A DNA stretch of 49,756 bases, taken from contig JAWXAN010000023.1 of the NCBI GenBank assembly GCA_034439475.1, positions 1 to 49,756 of the forward strand, written 5' to 3'. Each line of letters begins with the position of its first letter. The stretch's first letter is position 1. Position numbers and translations under genes: made by a program. Source of the stretch: Candidatus Zixiibacteriota bacterium. GTDB lineage: Bacteria > Zixibacteria > MSB-5A5 > GN15 > FEB-12. A model generated the notes under the pieces. It ran no database searches. It saw only the letters and a list, made by a program, of their open reading frames with translations, and was not told the origin of the DNA. Shown here in pieces: positions 8,600-18,554 of the stretch.

Positions 8600-9199
8600 T
8601 TATGTCCGATTGAGCCGCTCGATGATTTTTGTGCGCGCTTGGGTAAGGGCTTTGCCGCGGTGCGAAACACGGTTTTTCTCATCAAGCGTCATTTCTGAGA
8701 AGCGTTTGTCAAAAGGGGGATAGAAAAAGACCGGATCATATCCAAATCCTTCTACGCCAAAAACTTTTTCAGCAATTATGCCTTCGACTGTCCCCAAAAT
8801 CGTTTCGATATCATCCGGTGTCCAAGCCAGAGCGATAACACAGCGGAATCGCGCGGTGCGCTTTCCGGTCGGGATTCCCGCCAAAGAGACAAGTAATTTA
8901 TTGTAGTTATCTCTATACGTCGCATTTTCGCCGGCATATCGGGATGAAAACAGACCCGGCGCACCATTAAGAGCGTCGACTTCGAGCCCTGAGTCATCGG
9001 CAAGCGATGGCAGTCCTGTAAAATCGGCAATGGCGCGAGCCTTAATCAGGGCATTTTCAACAAGCGTCGAGCCGGTTTCTTCAGGGTCGGGGAATTCAAG
9101 AAAATTATGGCGAGTGAGAATTGTGACAGGAAGGTCATCCAAGAGATGTCTCATCTCAGTGATTTTATCATCATTGTTGGTCGCAAGAACAAGCTGCAC
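8600..9199 (-). CDS. rdgB: XTP/dITP pyrophosphatase (RdgB/HAM1 family)
   Basis: 199 residues, typical for the family. It hydrolyses non-canonical purine nucleoside triphosphates (XTP, dITP, ITP) to monophosphates, keeping them out of DNA and RNA. Visible signatures are LATNNDDKITEM at the N-terminus, LADDSGLEVDALNGAPG with the metal-binding acidic residues, RYAGENATYRDN, GFGYDPVFFYP and SHRGKAL near the C-terminus. It follows murI by 15 bases and is probably co-transcribed with it; the murI-rdgB pairing is common in bacteria. It is cytoplasmic. Confidence 0.95.
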   Translation of the reverse strand: MQLVLATNNDDKITEMRHLLDDLPVTILTRHNFLEFPDPEETGSTLVENALIKARAIADFTGLPSLADDSGLEVDALNGAPGLFSSRYAGENATYRDNYNKLLVSLAGIPTGKRTARFRCVIALAWTPDDIETILGTVEGIIAEKVFGVEGFGYDPVFFYPPFDKRFSEMTLDEKNRVSHRGKALTQARTKIIERLNRT

Positions 9200-9214
9200 A
9201 AAAAGTCCTGAGAA

Positions 9215-10060
9215 CTAATAACGGCTGATATCGACTCTGGTTATTCTATCAACAAGACGGCCAAGAAATCGTGAGGCCACCTGCGAGAATTTTTCAGGGA
9301 CATCGGAGACAAAATATTGGTGCTCACCGTTCCGTTTGCCTGAGCCTTCATTCTCGTTCCGGAGCAGATTTTTCTCCTGCATCACACTTTGCGCGACACG
9401 GGCTGTTTCCTGGCCGCTGTCGATGAGGGTAACTTTGTCGCCCATGACATCGGCTATAACTTTTCTGAGCAAAGGATAGTGGGTGCATCCAAGTATCAAA
9501 GTATCGATCCCAACATCATGCATCGTCTGAAGATAATCTTTGGCGATGAGATATGTCGCTTCCTGATCGATATAGCCTTCTTCGGCCAAAGGGACAAAGA
9601 GCGGACAGGCCAGAGAAAAAACTTTGAGCGAGGGATTTAGCTCACGAATAGTCTTGGCATAAGCGTCGGAGTTGATTGTGGCATGGGTGCCGATAACGCC
9701 GATTCGTCCATTTTTTGTCTGTGCGACTGCGGCTTTTGCCCCGGGGGATATCACCCCGATCATCGGGATATTATATTTTTTTTGCACTTCGTCAAAGGCA
9801 ACGGCAGAGACGGTATTGCAGGCGCAGATTATATATTTGACTTTGTGTTCCTGGAGAAAGGCCACATCCTGAATTGTAAACTGTGTGATAATCTCGCGAG
9901 AGCGGCCTCCATACGGCGAACGTCCGACATCGCCAAAGTAGACGACATGTTCATAGGGCAGTAGGTTGAAGACCTCGCGGGCCACTGTCAAGCCGCCGAC
10001 ACCGCTGTCGAATATTCCAATCGGGTCGCTGGCTGTTTCATTGCCAAGTTTTTGATTCAT
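9215..10060 (-). CDS. murI: Glutamate racemase
   Basis: 281 residues. It interconverts L- and D-glutamate and supplies D-Glu for peptidoglycan. The N-terminal motif GIFDSGVGGLTV (14-25) and YFGDVGRSPYG are typical. The two catalytic cysteines sit in CACNTVSA (Cys81) and LGCTHYPLL (about Cys193). It lies between the cell-wall amidase gene upstream and rdgB downstream, so it belongs to a cell-wall/housekeeping run on the minus strand. No cofactor site is expected, because the family is PLP-independent. Confidence 0.95.
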   Translation of the reverse strand: MNQKLGNETASDPIGIFDSGVGGLTVAREVFNLLPYEHVVYFGDVGRSPYGGRSREIITQFTIQDVAFLQEHKVKYIICACNTVSAVAFDEVQKKYNIPMIGVISPGAKAAVAQTKNGRIGVIGTHATINSDAYAKTIRELNPSLKVFSLACPLFVPLAEEGYIDQEATYLIAKDYLQTMHDVGIDTLILGCTHYPLLRKVIADVMGDKVTLIDSGQETARVAQSVMQEKNLLRNENEGSGKRNGEHQYFVSDVPEKFSQVASRFLGRLVDRITRVDISRY

Positions 10061-10094
10061 AGGTAATCTATTGTGAAGGCCTTAATCAAAGAAT

Positions 10095-11594
10095 TTACTT
10101 TTGCTCGTATTTTCCTTTAAAGCGAAGAACGGCGTCATAAATACTTTGCGCGATCTGGGTTTGGAATTTTCTGTCTTTAAGCATACGCTCCTCTGAGGTG
10201 TTGGAAATGAACGCGCTTTCAACAAGGAGAGAAGGCATAAAGATTTTGTTCAGCACAAAAAACCCGGCTTGGTCTACCCCACGCGCCGGGATATCAAGAT
10301 TCTTGCGCATCTCCCTGTCGAGCATAAGGGCGAAATCCTGGGATTCTGCCTGAAATTCGGTCATTATCATCTCGTTGAGAATAGAGAGTACCGGATCGTC
10401 CGAATCGGTGTCAGGCAGGTCTTCATCGTTGAGTGTTTTCTCACGCAGGAAATAGCTGTTTTCCAACTGCGCTACCGCCCGGGCAGAATCATTTTTGGCC
10501 GGGGCGAGAAAAAAAACGTTCCATCCCCGCGCCTGCGCTTTGGGGCTCGCGTTGGCATGGATCGAGATGAAAAGATCCGCTCCGGCTTTGTTCGCAATTG
10601 ATGCCCGTTCTTCCAATGAGACTGTTTTATCGGACTCGCGAGTCATGATCACTTTTATCGATTTTTCGCGCCTAAATTTTGTCGCAAGCTCTTTGGCTAT
10701 GGCCAGCGTCACATCTTTCTCACGTGTCCCATTGCGGCCAATCGCGCCGTAGTCAGAGCCTCCATGTCCAGCATCGATAACGACGGCATCAACCAGTTCA
10801 TCCGGCCCTACCGGGTTATTGTCGACTGTTTCAATTTCAAAACTTTGATCGGGGATCGAAATCTGAATCCGAAGCGGCTCCTCGACTAATTTATGGTGCC
10901 ACTGATCGATTGGCTTCTTGAATTGCATCGATATCTGACCGGTGGTCCCTTCCTGGTGAGTTGAAATTTTATACATGAGACGCGGGTCTTTTCGAGAGAT
11001 TATTCGCTCGGAGTTTATTCTGCAGTCGCGCAGTGAGACATTCACCCAGTTGCCTTCGGTGACGAAAATATCATAACCGACCGGTTTGCTGAGAAATATC
11101 TCGACGAGAACGCCATTAGCCTTGATCGACACAGACAGATCTGTTGCATCGAAACCGTTCGGGTCGACAAGCACCGCATGGGTGGATTCATCCCAGTCGA
11201 TCTCTTCGACAGCCGCCTTATCCAGATAGGGAAGAAAGGTCTCGACAGGCACGAAAAGCTGACCGTTTTTCACAATTGCGCCATAGGTCATATTGAAGAT
11301 GCTGTCGTTTAGCGTGAAGTAAGGTGAGGCTATAACAAAATCGAAGCGGAATTCGTCATGGGTGTAACTTATCTGGTGGCCGATAATTTCCCAATCGAGC
11401 GACCCGCCGAGGGTTTGGGCCAGTTGAGAGAGCGAGACATACTGGATGCCGTTTTCGGTTGTGCTCTCGACTTCCTCGTAACTGCCGGCGATGGAAACTT
11501 TTACCTTAGCCGATGTCGGTGCGAGACAGCCAAGAATAAGCAGGAACACCAGGGCAGGGGTAACAAAGAGGGCAAATGCCTTATGAAAACTCAA
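10095..11594 (-). CDS. N-acetylmuramoyl-L-alanine amidase (Amidase_3) with N-terminal stalk domain
   Basis: 499 residues with a signal peptide (about 1-29). Residues about 35-145 look like a copper-amine-oxidase-N-like domain (YVSLSQLAQTLGG and LFVPVETFLPYL), a usual wall or substrate-binding stalk. About 150-255 resembles an AMIN-type beta domain. From about 268 comes the zinc amidase: VVIDAGHGGSDYGA with the first zinc His, REKDVTLAIA with the zinc Glu, ISIHANA with the second zinc His, and LVESAFISN with the catalytic Glu. It cleaves the bond between muramic acid and the stem peptide and probably acts at cell separation. Its start overlaps the smpB stop (ATGA), and murI follows 34 bases later. 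Confidence 0.9.
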   Translation of the reverse strand: MSFHKAFALFVTPALVFLLILGCLAPTSAKVKVSIAGSYEEVESTTENGIQYVSLSQLAQTLGGSLDWEIIGHQISYTHDEFRFDFVIASPYFTLNDSIFNMTYGAIVKNGQLFVPVETFLPYLDKAAVEEIDWDESTHAVLVDPNGFDATDLSVSIKANGVLVEIFLSKPVGYDIFVTEGNWVNVSLRDCRINSERIISRKDPRLMYKISTHQEGTTGQISMQFKKPIDQWHHKLVEEPLRIQISIPDQSFEIETVDNNPVGPDELVDAVVIDAGHGGSDYGAIGRNGTREKDVTLAIAKELATKFRREKSIKVIMTRESDKTVSLEERASIANKAGADLFISIHANASPKAQARGWNVFFLAPAKNDSARAVAQLENSYFLREKTLNDEDLPDTDSDDPVLSILNEMIMTEFQAESQDFALMLDREMRKNLDIPARGVDQAGFFVLNKIFMPSLLVESAFISNTSEERMLKDRKFQTQIAQSIYDAVLRFKGKYEQK

Positions 11595-12040
11595 TGATCG
11601 AGATCCCTTCGTTTCGCCCGGTCAATTCTTCGCTTGGCTTCGGCTTCGGCAATAACCTGCCGCTTGTCGTACTTTTTACGCCCTACAGCCAATCCCAGTT
11701 CAATCTTCAACCGCTTTCCTCTAAAGTAAAGAGCGAGCGGAATAAGTGTCAAACCGCGTTGCAGTGTTTTCACCGAAAGTTTCACGATCTCCCGTTTGTG
11801 CAATAACAGCCGCCGAGGGCGGTCAGGGTCGAGCGGTTCTCCGGACATCTTATAGGGTGTTATATGCAGGTTCCGTAAAATCACCTGATTTCCTTCGACA
11901 ATGGCATAGGCATCGGCCAGGTTGAGCTTTCCCTCGCGGATCGATTTGACCTCGCTCCCTTTTAGTTCGATACCGGCCTCGATTGTCTCGGAGACAGCGA
12001 AGTCATACCTTGCTTTTCGGTTTCTGGCAACAAAGACCAT
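11591..12040 (-). CDS. smpB: SsrA-binding protein SmpB
   Basis: 149 residues from the ATG at 12040, giving MVFVARNRKARYDF, which matches the usual SmpB start; a longer frame to 12100 would add 20 atypical residues. Diagnostic stretches are ETIEAGIELKGSEVKSIR, GKLNLADAYA, HITPY, PDRPRRLLLHKREI and the basic C-terminal tail (AKRRIDRAKRRDLDH). SmpB binds tmRNA and delivers it to stalled ribosomes in trans-translation. No tmRNA gene was seen nearby. The stop codon overlaps the amidase start by four bases, so the two are co-translated. Confidence 0.93.
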   Translation of the reverse strand: MVFVARNRKARYDFAVSETIEAGIELKGSEVKSIREGKLNLADAYAIVEGNQVILRNLHITPYKMSGEPLDPDRPRRLLLHKREIVKLSVKTLQRGLTLIPLALYFRGKRLKIELGLAVGRKKYDKRQVIAEAEAKRRIDRAKRRDLDH

Positions 12041-12247
12041 GTCTTCTTTAGGTTTATCCACCCAGCAAGGATACGCCGATGAGCTTTGCGGGGCAAACAA
12101 AATGATTCGAACAATCGCATATTGTCAAAAACTGCTGTCTGTATCAATGCTTTTAAGAAGTTAAGAAAATATTTGGATTGTCGATACTTCTCATTAGTTC
12201 ATAGTGCTAAAGAGTATAGAACGAGTGCATCGGGCGAAAGGCTTATC

Positions 12248-12649
12248 ATGTCTCATAAGATCAAAGTTGGAACGGCAAAAGTTTTAATAATTGACGATGA
12301 ACCCGAGATCACCGAAATAGTCGCGACGTTTCTGACCGAATCCGGCTACATGGTAGGCGTAGAAAACAGCTCCGGGAACGCTGTTGAAGCGGCCCGTAAA
12401 CTTTGCCCTGATGTTATCCTGCTTGATATTATGATGCCCGGCGCCGATGGATACGATACCTGCAAAGAAATCAAAAAAGACCCGCTTCTTGCGCATATTC
12501 CGGTAATATTTCTCACCGGAAAAGACCGCAACGACGATATGGGACGATCGTTCAAAGTCGGCGGCGATATGTTTATAAAGAAGCCTTTTTCATGCGAACG
12601 GCTGCTTGAAATTGTCAATATTGTTATCATGTCGACCAGCCGCTACTAG
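12248..12649 (+). CDS. Single-domain response regulator (CheY-like)
   Basis: 133 residues from the ATG at 12248; an upstream in-frame extension lacks receiver-domain character. One receiver domain fills the protein: acidic pocket IIDDEPE, phospho-acceptor Asp in VILLDIMMPGADG, Thr in VIFLTGKDRNDD, and the conserved Lys in IKKPF. There is no output domain, so it acts by protein contact or as a phosphorelay intermediate. No kinase gene is adjacent. It is divergent from smpB and stands alone or with the phasin-like gene 157 bases downstream. Confidence 0.9.
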   Translation: MSHKIKVGTAKVLIIDDEPEITEIVATFLTESGYMVGVENSSGNAVEAARKLCPDVILLDIMMPGADGYDTCKEIKKDPLLAHIPVIFLTGKDRNDDMGRSFKVGGDMFIKKPFSCERLLEIVNIVIMSTSRY

Positions 12650-12806
12650 TTTTTTTGACGTCCGATTCCTAAAATCCTTCTTTACCTTCCCGCTCCAGCA
12701 GATTCAGATCTTTGCTCGTTTATAGCGAACTCTCGTGTTTTTTACCTGTTTCAATATATAATAAGGTGGAATGAATTTTTTTTAGGAAGGATAGGAGAAG
12801 ATTTTG

Positions 12807-13145
12807 ATGTCCATATTAAAGAAAACAGTATTGGCCTCGATTGGGGCTTTTGAGATAACGAAAGCCAAGGCTGAGAAGATTATCGATGAACTTATCGCCA
12901 AGGGTGAACTCGATCAGTCAGATCGCAAAAAGGCCATGATTGAACTACTTGAGAGGGCTGGCCAGTCGACCTCGGATTTTACTGCCAAAGTAAAGGAAGG
13001 GGCTGAAAAGACTGCGACAAAACTCGCAGATGAACTTCATTGGGCGAAAAAGAGTGATCTGGATAGGCTTGAAGCGAAAGTGGATGCCTTGATTAAGACA
13101 GTATCGGAACTGGCGGAGAAGATTAACAGACGCCCCATTTCGTGA
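12807..13145 (+). CDS. Phasin-like coiled-coil protein
   Basis: 112 residues. The ATG at 12807 has AGGAGAAG six bases before it. The protein is highly helical and charged: an N-terminal amphipathic stretch (KKTVLASIGAFEITKAKAE), then long Lys/Glu/Ala-rich helices and a C-terminal heptad region (DLDRLEAKVDALIKTVSEL) likely to form a coiled coil. This composition matches the phasin / polyhydroxyalkanoate-granule-associated superfamily, whose members also occur in non-PHB bacteria as oligomeric surface or chaperone-like proteins. No PHA synthase is in the window, so the granule role is not supported here. Confidence 0.65.
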   Translation: MSILKKTVLASIGAFEITKAKAEKIIDELIAKGELDQSDRKKAMIELLERAGQSTSDFTAKVKEGAEKTATKLADELHWAKKSDLDRLEAKVDALIKTVSELAEKINRRPIS

Positions 13146-13161
13146 TATCTAGCGCGCGACA

Positions 13162-13177
13162 GCCCGCCGCGGCGGGC
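13162..13177. repeat. GC-only 16-base palindrome after the phasin-like gene
   Basis: GCCCGCCGCGGCGGGC is a perfect palindrome 17 bases after the stop codon at 13145, flanked by GCGCG (13153-13157) and CGCGC (13178-13182), which extend the potential stem. It lacks a T-run, so it is at best a structural or RNA-stability element or a dispersed repeat. Confidence 0.45.
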
Positions 13178-13246
13178 CGCGCGAAGATGTATTAAAGCAA
13201 TTTCTCTTTGAACTTTCGTGTGGGGCGTCTCTGCCCTGCACTGGTA

Positions 13247-13278
13247 TAAAGGCTGGTGCACAGGGACGTACACCAGCC
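13247..13278 (-). terminator. Hairpin followed by TTTATA, possible terminator of the tol-ligA-dus run
   Basis: Read on the minus strand, GGCTGGTG, a 12-base loop, and CACCAGCC are followed by TTTATACC. It sits about 85 bases past the dihydrouridine synthase stop. The T-run is short, so this could instead be an intergenic repeat. Confidence 0.4.
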
Positions 13279-13363
13279 ACAAATTCCCCGATACGTCATT
13301 GCGGAGAATTGTAGGTCAGCGTCGACCTGCGAATATCGGAAAATGTCAGGAGAAAGCTGGCAA

Positions 13364-14374
13364 TCAGGCCGAGACTACGGACTGCACCGACAAAGTCTGT
13401 TCCATACGGTGGCGGGCCAAATCGATGCAGTCTCTGACCTCAAGAGCCGAGTTAACCTGCTCGAAACTCACACGCAATTCTTTTGAGCCGGCAAAACCGG
13501 AGGCGTACGAACGAAGGTGTTTCCTCATCATCGCGAAATTTTTATGCCCCTGAAAAATTGATTCAAAAAGATGAGCGTGCTCTATCATGGCGCTGAACTT
13601 TTCTTCGACAGTAATATCTTCTGGATTGATAGAGCGATTGAACAACCACGGATTGCCATAAATAGCCCGACCAAGCATCACACCGTCAATACCAGTTGTC
13701 TTCACAAGCTCCTCGGCTTCGGCAATGGATTTCACATCGCCGTTCCCAAGCAATATTGTGCCGGTTCCCTGGACTGCCCGCACGGCCTGAGAGATCAATT
13801 CCCAATGGGCGTCAACAAGCGACATCTCTTTTGCGGTCCGAAGATGCAGGGTAATTGCCGCCGGTTTTGTTTCGAGCAAATGCCCCACCCAATCTTCGAG
13901 CGCAATTTTGCTGAAACCTATACGGGTTTTTATTGATACCGGGAGGTTACCAGCCCCTTCCTGAGTTGCGACAATTATCTCTTTGGCAAGCCCTGGCGTT
14001 TTTATAAGCGCCGCGCCAGAACCGGTTTTGGTAACAGTTCTGACCGGACAGCCCATATTGAGGTCAATCCCATCGAACCCAAGTTCCACCGCCAATTGAG
14101 CGGTTTCGTAGAAATGTTTAGGTTTTTCTCCGAAAAATTGAGCCACTATCGGCCGTTCGGATTCATGGTACATAAGACTTTTGAGCAAATTAGGGCGTCC
14201 AGCAGAGCAGAGGCCATCGACCGCGACAAACTCAGTAAAGAAAACATCTGGCTTGCCTCGACGGGCAATTATCTCTCGAAAAGCCGCATCGGTAACGTCT
14301 GCCATAGGAGCCATTGCAAAAATAGGCGCCTTGAGTTGTTTCCAAAAACCATACACTCGGGATTCAGTTTCCAT
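13364..14374 (-). CDS. dusB: tRNA-dihydrouridine synthase
   Basis: 336 residues from the ATG at 14374 (METESRVYGFW). A TTG at 14443 overlapping the ligA stop would add 23 residues, but the family core begins only at about residue 13, so the shorter form is preferred. FMN-dependent reduction of uridine to dihydrouridine in tRNA D-loops is supported by FAMAPMADVTDAAFRE, VAQFFGEKP, the active-site Cys motif GIDLNMGCPVRTV, SGAALIKTP, VSIKTRIGF, ITLHLRT and ILLGNGDV. The C-terminal helical domain (ARHRMEQTL) is present. DusB is the likeliest subgroup but not certain. It is the last gene of the tol-ligA run. Confidence 0.85.
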   Translation of the reverse strand: METESRVYGFWKQLKAPIFAMAPMADVTDAAFREIIARRGKPDVFFTEFVAVDGLCSAGRPNLLKSLMYHESERPIVAQFFGEKPKHFYETAQLAVELGFDGIDLNMGCPVRTVTKTGSGAALIKTPGLAKEIIVATQEGAGNLPVSIKTRIGFSKIALEDWVGHLLETKPAAITLHLRTAKEMSLVDAHWELISQAVRAVQGTGTILLGNGDVKSIAEAEELVKTTGIDGVMLGRAIYGNPWLFNRSINPEDITVEEKFSAMIEHAHLFESIFQGHKNFAMMRKHLRSYASGFAGSKELRVSFEQVNSALEVRDCIDLARHRMEQTLSVQSVVSA

Positions 14375-14439
14375 GGCCGCTAATATACTACTGTCGAGAA
14401 GTTTTCCAAATATGTATCTGAAGGCGATAGTTGAGGGAA

Positions 14440-16458
<2,019 letters not shown>

Positions 16459-16534
16459 TTATATATTCAATTCGGGCAGGTCAAGGCTGCCTTAGGCTTC
16501 GGGATAAACTGTGCGAGTTGAAAAATCCGACAGG

Positions 16535-17050
16535 TTAATGCTTAGCGAGACCTTTGCGGAAAGCCGCGATCTCTTTGCCGGCGAGATCATCCACGATGTC
16601 TGTTACCCAAACTGAATGAAGATGATTTTCACCATCGGTCTGGACGATGACAGACTGAGCAAGGTTGAAAGATGTTTTGGCTGGTGTATCGGAAAGTGAT
16701 ATGCAAAGAATGCTGTGCTTATCATTTGTAATCAGTTTAGGTTCGATTATTGACTGACGAAAATCAAGCCATCGAATATCGGCCGGCAAGGATTCAGCCG
16801 GCAGTATGAGATTGGAATCAACTGTCCAGCGTCTGCGGGGGAGCGAGACCTCAATAAATATTAGTTCACCTTTCTTATCGAGGTCAAAACGAACCGTCTC
16901 CGCCTCCAAGAAAGAGAAGAAGCGGTGCTGGACGTCGAAAGGGCCGATCTGGACATAGAGGGAGTCTTCCTCCAACTGATAAAACCCCCGACTTGGCATT
17001 AACTGCCCGGCCGGAGTATCGATATTTAATCTGACCGTCTCTAACGGCAT
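16535..17050 (-). CDS. Uncharacterised protein of the tol-ligA run
   Basis: 171 residues, not recognised. No signal peptide or membrane span. It looks all-beta at the start (LNIDTPAGQLMPSRGFYQL, SLYVQIGPFDVQHRFF), with a central LPRRRWTVDSN run and a predicted strand LHSVWVTDIVDD near the end. The N-terminal half resembles a PilZ- or lipocalin-like barrel in general character only. It follows cpoB by 12 bases and precedes ligA by 85, so it is likely transcribed with the Tol-Pal operon. The function is unknown. Confidence 0.6.
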   Translation of the reverse strand: MPLETVRLNIDTPAGQLMPSRGFYQLEEDSLYVQIGPFDVQHRFFSFLEAETVRFDLDKKGELIFIEVSLPRRRWTVDSNLILPAESLPADIRWLDFRQSIIEPKLITNDKHSILCISLSDTPAKTSFNLAQSVIVQTDGENHLHSVWVTDIVDDLAGKEIAAFRKGLAKH

Positions 17051-17062
17051 ATTCTTTATCGG

Positions 17063-17836
17063 CTACTTGAGGTCTTTGAGCCGCTCTTTTGCCTGTTCTG
17101 CTTCCAATGTTCCGCTGAAATCTTTAACAAGACGCTGGTACTGTTTCTTGGCCTCGTCCTTATTGCCAATCTCCTGCTGAGAACGCCCGAGCTTATAAAG
17201 TGTGCGGCCGATATTAGCCGAATTTTTGAAATTGGCAAGCAGGTATTCAAATTCGGTCACGGCTTCGTTATATTTCTCAGTTGAGTAAAAGCACTCGCCA
17301 ATCCAGTAGTAGGCATTTTCGGTGTTCTGGTGGTTCGTACAATCACGCAGAAAATTGCGAAAGCCTTCGATTGCCGAATTATATTCACCCTTTCGAACTA
17401 AAACAAAAGCATCGTCGTACATACCATCGCACCGGGCTGAACCTTGCTGACTCGCAGTATCTGTCTGTCCGGAGCTTGTCGGAGGAAGTTTGATTGTCTG
17501 TGTGCGGTTCATCTTGGCAAGTTGCGATGTCAAATCATTCATATTATCAAGCAGAGACTGGATTTGACGGCCAAGTTCATCGGTGCTGACCCGGATGTCT
17601 GTCCGCATCTGGTCGTTGGCAGTCGCACCTGCCGAAATAATTGAATCCATGCGGGCGATAAGATGTTCGGTCCTTCGGTTCTGAATTTCAATGGTGTCAA
17701 GCCTGGTATTGACCTGGTCAATATCCCTTTTGGTGACACAACCGGGGAGCAATGCGCCCACACCAACAACCGCCACGATTAGTAACGTGGCGGTTTGGGT
17801 TGACTTTGTGCGGGATTTCATACCGGTTATACTCAT
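17063..17836 (-). CDS. cpoB: Tol-Pal system protein CpoB/YbgF
   Basis: 257 residues from the ATG at 17836, which has TTAGGA just before it and lies 4 bases past the pal stop. The N-terminus is a lipoprotein-type signal ending LLPGC (Cys33), unlike the cleaved, soluble form in E. coli. Residues about 35-115 form a coiled coil (VNTRLDTIEIQNRRTEHL). The C-terminal half is a TPR domain: DAFVLVRKGEYNSAIEGF, AYYWIGECFYSTEKYNEAV and LYKLGRSQQEIGNKDEAK. It coordinates peptidoglycan synthesis with Tol-dependent outer-membrane constriction. It is directly downstream of pal, as in classic tol clusters. Confidence 0.88.
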   Translation of the reverse strand: MSITGMKSRTKSTQTATLLIVAVVGVGALLPGCVTKRDIDQVNTRLDTIEIQNRRTEHLIARMDSIISAGATANDQMRTDIRVSTDELGRQIQSLLDNMNDLTSQLAKMNRTQTIKLPPTSSGQTDTASQQGSARCDGMYDDAFVLVRKGEYNSAIEGFRNFLRDCTNHQNTENAYYWIGECFYSTEKYNEAVTEFEYLLANFKNSANIGRTLYKLGRSQQEIGNKDEAKKQYQRLVKDFSGTLEAEQAKERLKDLK

Positions 17837-17840
17837 AATC

Positions 17841-18356
17841 CTAACGTGAGGCAATGGTAAATTCGCTACGTCGGTTTTTTGCCCAGGCGTCTTCATTGCT
17901 GCCCTGAATTTTTGCGCGCTCTTTGCCGTAGGAGATGACTGAAGCGCGGTTGGCTGATAACCCGCGTCCTACAAGATAATCCATTGCAGAACGGGCGCGT
18001 TTTTCGCCAAGTGAAAGGTTGTATTCAACAGTACCTCGCTCATCGCAATGACCTTCGATACGCACAATAACATCGGGGAATTCTGTCAGCAGTTGGTAGT
18101 TGGCATCGAGGGCGGCACGGGCGTCCGAGCGAAGATTAAACTGGTCAAAATCAAAATAGACGGTCTGGAACTGGCTCTCCTGTAGTGAAGGCTGAACTGG
18201 TGGTTCGACAGGACGAGATGTCGTGTCGACAGGAGTGGGCGTCTCGGTGCGAGGTGTTGTGGTCGTGGTTTCCTCAACGGTGGGCTTGGGTTTGCCACAA
18301 TTGCTGGCAACAATGGCCACAGCAAGCAGGAGTACGGTTAGTAATGTCTTCTTCAT
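17841..18356 (-). CDS. pal: Peptidoglycan-associated lipoprotein Pal
   Basis: 171 residues. Lipobox VASNC with Cys20 as lipid anchor, then a Thr/Pro-rich linker (21-55), then an OmpA-like domain (about 64-171). That domain has YFDFDQFNLR, the meso-diaminopimelate-binding region EGHCDERGTVEYN, LGEKRARSAMDYL and SYGKERAKI. It tethers the outer membrane to peptidoglycan and is recruited by TolB and TolA. It lies between tolB, 198 bases upstream, and cpoB. Confidence 0.95.
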   Translation of the reverse strand: MKKTLLTVLLLAVAIVASNCGKPKPTVEETTTTTPRTETPTPVDTTSRPVEPPVQPSLQESQFQTVYFDFDQFNLRSDARAALDANYQLLTEFPDVIVRIEGHCDERGTVEYNLSLGEKRARSAMDYLVGRGLSANRASVISYGKERAKIQGSNEDAWAKNRRSEFTIASR

Positions 18357-18554
18357 TTCTTCTCTATTCCTCCCTTAAGGGATTTAAAGTAGCCTTTATT
18401 TCTAACAAACTGGACGAAAGTAACATAGGAGATTTATCAAGGTCAACAATAAAAACAGGATATTTTTATCGCCTTTGCTTCAAAGGCTTTTAACAATGCA
18501 TTCCGATTTGGAATTACCTCTAAATCCACACTGATTTTGTATAATTTGGCTTCT

